Shown here: positions 52,801 to 63,454 of the stretch, piece by piece
How the letters are laid out: each line of letters opens with the position of its first letter
How positions within the stretch are numbered: position 1 is the first letter of the stretch
Assembly: GCA_945643635.1 (NCBI GenBank)
Contig: CALZFC010000110.1
Span: 96,001-160,000 of the forward strand
Direction: 5' to 3'
Length of the DNA stretch: 64,000 bases
From: Allodiplogaster sudhausi
Lineage: Eukaryota > Nematoda > Chromadorea > Rhabditida > Diplogasteridae
Position numbers and translations under genes: made by a program
Notes under the pieces: generated by a model
Told to the model about the DNA's origin: nothing
The model's input: only the letters and a program-made list of their open reading frames with translations
Database searches by the model: none

Positions 52801-55800
52801 GGCCGCGTGGCGGGCGGGTATCGAGAGGCTGCGAGGGGTGCGCGATGTTGAGACTGGCGGGCGGAGAAGGCAGTCGCCTGCCCGTCTGGGGGTCCGTGGC
52901 CGTGCAGATGTACTGTCCCTGGTGGTTCCGAGACACGCTGTAGATGGACAGAACTCCATTCTGATCTTGTGCTCCGTGCGGGAGCGGTTGTCCATTCGCA
53001 AGAGTCCATCGCAGCTGAATCACCTTCGATTGGAAATATTCTGAAAGGCAGCCTCTCACCTCGACATTCGGGTTGCCGTCCACCCAGCAGCGGAAAGTGG
53101 CCGGGTCGCCTTCCTTCACTGTCTGCTCTGGAGGGTCCACTTGTGGGAGAAGAGCTGCAACATTTCATTCAATCTCTTTCAGCTTATCTTATTTATTAAA
53201 ATAGTCAAAGAATTCCAGGATCCCTGACGTTCTTCAGGAGCGACTCGAAGAACTGCAGGGGGAGCGGGTGCCTGCTGCCGAGTGCGTGGATCGGTGGCAG
53301 TGCAGAGGTACTGTCCCTGGTGGGACTGAGTGGCGCGTGGGATGGACAGGACTCCTCCTCTCTCTTGCACATCTTGTGGTAGTGGGCGGTTGTTCGGAAG
53401 AGACCAGCGCAGCTTTAATTCATTCCGTTCATACTTGCAGATTCAATTCAAGAATAAGTGGCGATTCAGACCTGAGCTTCATTGTTTCCCGGAACGAAGC
53501 AGCGGAAAGTGGCCGGCTCGCCCTCCTTGACCGTCTGCTCCGGCGGCTCCACTTGAGGCTGGAGAGGCGCTCCTGACATTCTTTGGTTAATATATGGCTC
53601 AACGACGAGGGGTTAATGAAATATCCGCTTTACCCACCGCTGCCCAATGGGTCAACGTTTTCATGCTCAGGAATTTGTTTCGGAAACTGCGTTGATGATC
53701 CCGCACATACATACATATGTATACATATATTTGTATGTACATACATATGTATACACTACAAATTTTTTTTTCTGAATTATGTAAATTAATTTATTTAATT
53801 TATACATAAGTAAATCGAACGACTTCTCATAAAACTCATTTTCAGTCATTTATTTCATTTGGCCCATCGACTCCTCGCGGTTGAGTTTATATATAAATAT
53901 GTCTTCGTATGTAGTATAATAATATTAGTTGCTGCCGTTCTGAGAAAGAAGATAACCTTGCGAGATGATGAGACTGGCTGGCTGGTCGGCCGGGATGGGC
54001 TGGTTGTTGCTGCGGTCGACAGCCTTGCACTCATAGCTGCCATCGTGCTGGCCGAGTCGGGCCGAGTCGAAGTGGAGGATTCCATCGTGTTCACGAGCTC
54101 CAGTCGGAAGTGCAGCTCCGCCCGCTCTCGTCCAGGTCAGATCGACGTTGGCATTGCCAGGAACCCAGCAGCGGAAACGGGCCGGGTCTCCCTCTTGCAC
54201 GCGCTGCTCAGGAGGATCGACGCGGGCTCGCAGCGGGGCTGAATACATTCAGAACTCTCTCAGATCTTCCAGCCGGGACCAGCGAGTGCACGCTCTGGTG
54301 TGGTTGACTGGAAACTCAGTTAGTACACTCTCTCTTCTGCTACATACAACAAGACGTGCGGCACATCAACTCTGTCATGGTTTCTTAGAGTGGAAGCGGC
54401 GTTATCAGCTTGTTCGTCATGTAGTCATTCCACTGTGATTCTGACTCTTTTCTTTCCTAGAAGTGCACTTGCGCGGCGGGACGCGTTGCGGATGCTGTTG
54501 CGGCTGGCCGACCGGCGGGCACTTTTCGGGTCCTGTTCATGAATGTGCCGCTTCATTCATTTGGATTCTTTGCTAAAGGAGTTGCTGTCTGCTGGAGTTC
54601 CTCACTCTTCTCATGCAGGAGTTTCATGATCCAAGCATGCATCTTTCTAGTAGCGGATCGAACCTCTGACAACGTCGAGTCTGGCGTCGGGGAGCGGCCG
54701 AGTCCGTGCTGGTTCACTGCCGTGCAGATGTAGTTCCCAGCATCGGAAAGACGTGCCTTGGGTATCTTCAGGGCGTTGCCAGTCTGGTACACTCCGGGCG
54801 GCAGCGGGCCTCCCACTTGGTCCTGCCCAAGCAAATGCATACGGAAGATATCAAAGTGTATTCCTCGAACCTTGTGCCAAGTGATCTGGCAGTCGGGAAT
54901 TCCGGGTACCCAGCAGCGGAAAGAAGCGGGATCTCCTTCGTTGACAGTGAGATGAGGCGGGTCCACCACCGGCTGGGGCGGCTGTCCTCCTGAACAATTC
55001 ATTCCATTTTTCTTCTTCTGGTTCTCATCTGCCTTCTCTTCATTCTCCATTTCATTGTATTCTTTGTGTACATGCCAATGCACATATGCCATCGACTATC
55101 ATTACAAATACACGTTCACAACACTTTTCGTGCTATTTTAAGCATTATCAATGTTAAAGCCTCTATTCTTAGTGAGTAGAAAAAGTAAGTAATTTGAGAC
55201 ATAAAAAGCAAAAAGTTAATGCAAAAGAATGGTTTGTTGTTGTTGTTTGTTTATTTGTTAGGAGAACATACGAGGCCGCTCCGAAACGACCAGAAGGGCC
55301 TCGTCATGAGCGATGGAGAGAGGGGACGAGCCAGTGCAGCGGTAAGTTCCCGAGTGGGCCCTCTCCACCCTCTCAATCTCCAATACTCCGTCCTTCTGCT
55401 CAGCACCCAAGGGAAGACGAAGACGACCCACTCGACTCCACTCCAGGCGACCGTGTCTCGGCTATAATCAGGACATCTGGAAGCGAGGTCTTCCCCACAC
55501 TCATCTTTCTGCTTTTTGCACCAACACCACCCCGCTTACCCGCACACCAACGAAGCGGCAGATGAAGAGAAGGCGACTGCCGGGCTGGAGACTCTGCAGT
55601 CGGGGCTCCGAGATCTGCACTCGGACAGCAACTGCAGAAGATGCAGAGAGAGAAAGCAAGAGAAAGCAGGAGAAAGCGATTAGAGAAAAGAGCAGAACGA
55701 GAGACAGACAAAGACGAGGACTCCATACTTTGACTGCGAGGACGATGGAATGGACTGAACACCACGAGGGGAGAGCAGAAGGCGGAGCTCTGTGCCAAGC

Positions 55801-56656
55801 ACTTAATCTGTGGAAAGGCGATTGAGCTGCTTTGTCAATGAGAGGAATGAGAGGACACAAAGGTTTATTAAGCTCTGCCTGAGGCAGTCTCTGAACAATC
55901 AACACACATCGAGGCGTCTCAAGCATTCACGAATTACACTACTCATCTTATGCCATACAGAAAGGAAAGAGAACAAAAGGAAGAGACAAAAGAGAATCCT
56001 CTTGGATATGCAAGTTGTGACTGCTGAGCGGAGTAAGTGTGCTATGTGTGCGAGAGATGAGAGTGGGTGAGCGTGAGATGAGAGACAACGACAAGGGAAG
56101 AGACGACAGAGATAAGAGAGAAGAAAGAAAGGAGAAGGCAATGAACTAAGAACGGCAGTGGCAGAGAGACCGCGAGCTCCCTCTAAAGGGCACTGAAGGC
56201 TGAACAGATCAGAGAAGCTTCCGGAACCCAGAGATAATGGTAAAGCCAAACAATGGGAAGCAATTCAGGCTAATTATAAGTGATTCAGGTAGAAGATGGA
56301 GATGAATGTAGGCCTGCAAGAAGCAGCGAAGCAAAGAAGAGACTGAGAGGGATAGCGGAAGTAAGAGAGAAGAAGGCAAGAGAAGAAAGTGAGAGGGATA
56401 GGGGAAGTAAGAGAGAAGCAGACAAGAGAAGAAAGTGAGAGGGAGGAGGAGAGAAAGAGAGTGACGGGGATGGGATAAGTGAGTGCTCAGTGGTGGAAGA
56501 ATCGAGAGCGAACGCGAATACGACGGCGACGCTCAACTCGTTCACCTCCTTCTGGCCGAGGAACAAATTCGATGTTGTCAGGCTGGACACGACCAATCGG
56601 AACACACGTTCGGCCTGCTTGCGTGTTGCGAGTGTAGCCAGGGGCACATCTAGGAC

Positions 56657-56701
<45 letters not shown>

Positions 56702-59700
56702 GAGAGAGAGAGAGAGAGAGAAAGAGAAGAGAGAAGGAGAGCACGAAGCACTGACTCGTTGCAGAGACGGCCGCTAAGACCAGCGGGGCAGTTGCGACAA
56801 GAGACTTGACCATTGGAGTCCAGGAAGCAGTCAGATGAGCCACTAAATGTGCATTCATGAATGAAGAAGATGAGGAGAGAAGAGCATACGGGCAAGGGCA
56901 GGGAGTGCAGTCGAAGGGAGAGCCGCGAGTGGCATCCCCGTAGAAGCCGGCCTTGCACCTCTCGCACTGAGTGCCCTCTGTGCTGTGCTCGCAGAGGAGA
57001 CAACGCCCGAAGGAATCGCAGCCACGGGGGGAATGGTTGTGGCACTGGCAGGGCGCGCGCGAGGCGGCGGGCTGGCAGTCATGGGGAGTGCCCCTCCGGG
57101 CATCCCCCACAAAGCCAGGCTTGCATCGCTCGCACTGGTCACCTTCCGTGTTGTGCTGGCAGTTCTCGCAGTAGCCATACTCCTTGTTGCACGAAGACGC
57201 GTGGCCATTGCACTCGCACTTCTCGCACAGCCCGAGGTACAGTCCTCCGCCAGTCCGAGAGTACCCGGGGGCGCAGTCTTCGCACGAGGTTCCGCGATAA
57301 CCAGGCGGACACGCGCACTCCTCCACCTGCACACTCTCTCGTCCCTCTCTGCTTCTCAGCTTACTCCTCCACTTGCACACTCTTTCGTCATTCTCTGCTT
57401 CTCTGCCCACTCTTTTACCTGCACACTCTCTCGTCATTTTCTACTTCTCTGCCCACTCTTTTACCTGCACACTCTCTCGTCACTCTCTGCTTCTCTGCCC
57501 ACTCTTTTACCTGCACACTCTCTCGTCATTTTCTGCTTCTCTGCCCACTCTTTTACCTGCACACTCTCTCGTCACTCTCTGCTTCTCTGCCCACTCTTTT
57601 ACCTGCACACTCTCTCGTCATTTTCTGCTTCTCTGCCCACTCTTTTACCTGCACACTCTCTCGTCACTCTCTGCTTCTCTGCCCACTCTTTTACCTGCAC
57701 ACTCTCTCGTCATTTTCTGCTTCTCTGCCCACTCTTTTACCTGCACACTCTCTCGTCACTCTCTGCTTCTCTGCCCACTCTTTTACCTGCACACTCTCTC
57801 GTCATTTTCTGCTTCTCTGCCCACTCTTTTACCTGCACACTCTCTCGTCACTCTCTGCTTCTCTGCCCACTCTTTTACCTGCACACTCTCTCGTCACTCT
57901 CTGCTTCTCTGCCCACTCTTTTACCTGCACACTCTCTCGTCCCTCTCTGCTTCTCAGCTTACTCCTCCACTTGCACACTCTCTCGTCACTCTCTGCTTCT
58001 CTGCCCACTCTTTTACCTGCACACTCTCTCGTCACTCTCTGCTTCTCTCCCCACTCCACCATCTTCTCTCACTGACCTCAAGGGCAGGCGAGCCTCGTCC
58101 TGAGTTGTCAGCGTACTCGAGAGAAGCCGAGATCAATGAGGTCGATGAACAATCGTCAATATACGTTGCCTTAACAAACATTGAATGAAGAGGCTAAAAA
58201 GGAATTAGACTGATGATAACTGACCTTGATGAGCAGTTCCTCGAGATCGGCCAGAGCCATGAGGAGATGCTCGCGAGTGGCTGGCTGCCCGTCCACCCTC
58301 TGGAACTTGTCTTCGAAGATACGGATCTCGACGGTGTTGTCGACATCTGGCCGAGGAGGCCTCTCTGCTCGGTGGTGCAGAGTAATGTCGTTTCCCTATA
58401 ATTGCTCCTTTCAATTCCCCATCCTCTGGTGGAAGTGCCAACAAACGCGAATGATGACGTCAGCTGCTTGGTTGGTGTTTCCCTCTCCCGAGTAGCGGAA
58501 GACGTACTTGAGTGCTCCGCCATAGGCAGTGATCTTGTTGCCCAGGAACTTGGCCGGCATCTTCCAGTACAAAGTCTGTCCGTTGGCCTCGTGGAAGTTG
58601 GAGAAGGAGATGTCTCGGCCGGACACGAAGGCCTGCGACGGAGGGGAGAACGGAGAGTGCGCGTCGCTGAACGAACTTTATTAAACACTATTCTAAAGTA
58701 CGGCTGAAAAGTGACCTGGAAGAGAGCTGGAGCTGATCTCTGTCCCCCCTGGCGTAGTCAATCTCCACACGAGTTCGCGAGAGACCAGAGGACTGGCACT
58801 GCTGGGCGACTCCAGAGCAGAAGCAAGGAATGCATCCCTGAGGGTTCGTCGATGCGAGGTGGAACGAGATCGGAGCGCATTGATCGCAGTTCGGGCCTCA
58901 AGACATTTGCATTTATATTTTATTTCTCTTATAATTCAAAATATAAATATATGAAAATGCAAGGAATGTGGTGCGTGGCATTAAAGCAGAGCTAACCAGT
59001 TGTGTACTGCTTGCAGCGACAGTCTCCCCATAGGAGGGCTGCACTGCCCCGACAGCACTGCAAGTGGAAGGCGGACGGGCCGGCTGCTGGCGGATGGGAA
59101 CGCAAGTGCCGAGGAAGGGGCCCTGGCCACTCCTCTCGTAGCCTGGGGCGCAGTCCTCGCAGGAAGTGCCGATGTAGCCTGGAGGGCAGCTGCACTCTTC
59201 CACTTCCAGGGCCAGTCTCTCTCCCGTGTGTCTGTCCACTGCGATCTCCCAGCTCACGTCTCCGAGGCTGCAAATTTATATCTTTAGCTCGAGAATAAAT
59301 GAATGAATATCTTACTTAAGATATTCATTCACTGCCTCTTTTGATAGAGCAAATACATAGCTCATCATCTTCCTTGTTCAGTGCAATTGTTACCATATAT
59401 ATGTACATATATATGTATATATTTTTTTATTATTATTATTATATATAATATAATATAATATAATATAATATACATACACGCATGAATGTGAACATATGAA
59501 CATGGTTATTTTGATTTTATTTGTATTTTTAAGCTACAAATGTACATTATTTGTATGTATGTATGTAGATGTATGTATGATGAACATTTGTCGAAAAATG
59601 CATTTCGAGTCTCTTGTAAAAGCGAAGTTTTTCTTACATGCTTCAATAGAATAAAGTTCGCTGTTCCTAACAAGTAAAAATGTGGCAGAAAGAGACTAAT

Positions 59701-59867
59701 CAGGAGGTAAGGAGAATATTACAGGGAATGTAGGAATGCGAGAGAAAGAGACAGTGGTAGAGACAAGATAGTGCCTGATAAGGTTGAGTGGGCGGAGCAA
59801 AGGAGTAAACGTCGCTCGGCAACGAAGACGGAATAGCTGGCAGGTAAAGAGTAGCGCTCTCTCTCTC

Positions 59868-59898
<31 letters not shown>

Positions 59899-60750
59899 TT
59901 CCCTCTCCCTCTCTCTCTCTCTCTTTCTCTCTCCCTCTGATAGAGAGAATGAGTCGCCCTTGGGTGGAAGTGGCCAGTGGCCTTGAATGGTGGAGTCGAG
60001 GATGTCGATGATAAGTCGAGCGTCTAGCAGAAGCAGGAAAAGTGAGAACTGCGTGAGCTGCACGTCTGCTTATCGACACCGGAATCTGCACTCGACTCAG
60101 AGTGGGAAGTGCGAACTGCAAGGGATGAGTCCCTTTGAGATGGAACACCTCCCTCTGCTCTGGCACGACCTTCTCCGCAAGAATCCTTGCTTCTGCCAGC
60201 ATGTCTGCCACTCTTGGCTCATGCGTTCTCTGCAGAGAGAAAGGCGCCTCGGCATGGACGACTCCCCCTTTATCTCTACTCCTTCCACTTCCTGCACGAG
60301 TATGCGCAGAATATCCACTCTTAACTCCTTAAGAAGACCACAACTGGTTCTTTCAGCACCAAATATGGATACTGTATCGCGAGACGGGGAAAGGATTCAT
60401 GAACTCTTGAACGACATCGTGGAAGCAGTGTCAGATCATCACCAGGTGCGCAGTGATTGAATCTAGATTAGGAATGGAGGATGCTTGGAGGTGCTGGAAT
60501 GCCGCGGATTGCTGAGCCGGTTCTTGCGAGATCAGAGTTGGCTGAGGAAGACTCCCCTCTGGCTGCCTTCCTGCATCTGCCGCATCCGCGCTGTCAACGG
60601 AAGACTTCTCCTTCTCTCCGAAGCACTCATCGAACAGTTCATCTCCCAACTCAACTCTGAAGACATCAACGACCGAGAGGTTTCGGATGCTCATCTGATC
60701 TCTCGCTCTTTCTCTTGCTTCTCTCTCTCTCTCTCGCTGTTCCTCTTGCT

Positions 60751-60787
<37 letters not shown>

Positions 60788-60799
60788 CTTCCTCTTAAT

Positions 60800-60831
<32 letters not shown>

Positions 60832-63402
60832 CCTCTTGCTTATTTCTCTCTCTCTCTCTCTCTCGCTCTTCCTCTTCATTCTCTCTCTCTCTCTCTCTCT
60901 GTCCTCGTATCTTTCTCTCTCACTTTCACTGCTCGTAAATCACAGGTCCAGCTGCTAATTTGGAAGCATTTCGTTGCTGCGATCGTGCAGTCGATGAGGG
61001 AGATTCTGAAGGAAGGGGCTCAGAGCTTTTCCTCCCTGTCACTGGACTCAGCTATCTCCGATGTCTCCAGTAATCTTTCAGAATAAGTTGACTTCTTCAG
61101 TGTGAATGTGACTTCTCGCACAAGCAGGTTAATTTCGTTGCCTTTCATACAACGAAAGTGACCTACTGTATGTAGTTCATGATCATCTTAAAATTACCTG
61201 TACAAATGTATGCAGTGGTATATTAACAACTGTTCTGGTCTGTTGTTCTGGTACAAATTTAAGCAGCCAAAAATTTAACCTTGCATTCGCGGCTTTTTGC
61301 ATGACAATAATTTAGAGAGACTGACTACAAATGTCAGGAAATTCATAAGATTACGACTGAGTTTCACGTTCCTTTAACCTTACAGAAAGAAACTTTTATT
61401 TTAGATCGCATGCAACATTCAGGAAAGCCATTGCACAAAACCCTTTCAGAAAATATCCGAATAAATTAGTTTATTTAGTGTGACTTTTGTGATACAGATA
61501 AGAATAACTACTACTTCTAGATTAAGGTACTTAGGAACTTAGAATCGCATCGTTTAATTTACTCTCAATTGTGTAAACATTCATATGTACACACAAATGT
61601 TTGTGCATACATACATATGTATGTATGTGTATAAATATATTTTTTTTTCAGCAACAAATCAAACTTGCCAAAATCTACTACATACAGAAGTTTCATAATA
61701 TTTTAGCGGACGTAATGTTGTTTATATAATCAACTAATTTCTTAATCAGTTAGGTATTTAGTTGCTATCAAACGGTTTACTATTGAATTTATGAACGGTT
61801 CTTACCGGCTGATGGAAAATACGGATGGCTGGTAAATTCGTACGATAAAAGTGTGTAAGGCCGGAATGAATGCCATTAGGAGATTCGCCGCTAACAATTA
61901 GCTCCCTTTCTGTGGTGGGAAATGAGAAAGTCGCTTAGGAAGGGGAAGCAATAAATAAGAAATCATTGCGGTTGTTTTGAAGCCGTGCATGATATCATTG
62001 CCGTTCTCTTTGCTCCGAAGTCTCGGTGAACTTCTGTTACATGTAATCGTGAGAGAGAGAGAGAGAGAGAGATCGAGAAACGACTCATTGTTAATATCGA
62101 GAAATAGTCGCCAGTTCTCACCAAAATAAGAAAGTTCCGTTAATTTTTTTTTCAGTTTCCACGGTCAATCTTTAAGCCTATGAAGATCAAAAGACTTATA
62201 TACTTATACACGCTTATCTATGTACATATATTTGTTTCCACAATGTGAATAGACTTTTCAGTGTTGGTCTAAATTTTAAAACTTATTCCAAATGAATGAA
62301 TGTAAAAGTGTAAAAAGTACGTGCCTGGTGCTGTGTTGAGGGTTGACATGGGAAGCACGAATGAGGAAGGCATCCAGATCTGCCAGCACCATCATCAGAT
62401 CTTCTCGCGACGCTGGAGAGCCATTCAACTGCTCGTAGTTCGACTCAAATATTCACATTTTTATATTAATAGTAATGATTGAATGCAACACGCGGGCTGA
62501 TAAAAGAAGTGGAGAGGAACCTCGTATGTATCAACAGTGATTCGATTCGGTTGGTCGGGCCGGAGAATGTGGTGCTGGTTGCGTAGGCGGTGCACCAAGA
62601 TGTTCTGGTTGCCCTTAACACAGCCATGTCCTATTCCTCCATTTTTATTCTTTAGTCAATTATACTATAAACAGTAGCATTCTCTCGATGCATAAAGAAA
62701 AGTCGCGACTGAAAGAATAAAAAGAAGTGGCTTCAGTTCAAGCGGGAAGGAAAAGGAGAAGAGAGTAAAGTAGATGCTCCCACCTTGAGAACCACGAGGG
62801 GCTCGTCCGAGAGCGCGCCCCCTCCACTGTACTCTATCTCGAATTCCATCCTCCCTCCGTATGATGTCACCTGAAGTTCACTGCTCAGCGAAACTCGAAT
62901 AGCCAAAAGAAAACTTGATTCAATCGCAGCTGTGCCATTTGATTGTGGAAAGAGATAAGAATATCATTGAACTACTAAATAAATAAATAAATAAATTAGC
63001 AAAAAACCTTATTGCCAAGGAAACGCTGAGGAAGTCTCCAGTACTGGCCATGGTGATCACCCAGGGCAGTCAGGAATCCGGGCTTGGAGAACTCGAACTG
63101 AGGGAACTGGTTGACATTGCGTTCCTCGATGTCAGAAAGAGTGACACCTTCGGCATCTCCTTGGAAGAGAAGGCGATCCTGAAGATAAGCCAATTTCATT
63201 GGCATTCACAACTGGCGAGGCACACAGAGAAAAGGAAGAAACCATGCAAAGCGATAGAGAAGAGGGAAACACGGGCAGAGAACAGAAAGAGGAGAAGAGA
63301 ACAAAAAAGGAAGCAGCTCAGGAAAGTAGGCTGGAAAACGTTGAAGTTCACTGCATTCACTAGCACAAACGATTTGCATACAACTCGTCATGCATCTCCT
63401 TT

Positions 63403-63454
<52 letters not shown>

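Noticed and set aside
57373..58188. Long plus-strand frames with a repeated SAHSFTCTLSRHFLLLCPLF pattern
   Set aside because: They translate the 46-bp intron array of the minus-strand perlecan gene; the period is not a multiple of three, so all frames show it.
59696..60211. Minus-strand open frame in the perlecan intron starting MADMLAEARILAEKVV
   Set aside because: It runs into a CT/GA microsatellite and has no splice partner; the plus-strand exons here join in phase to a stop codon.
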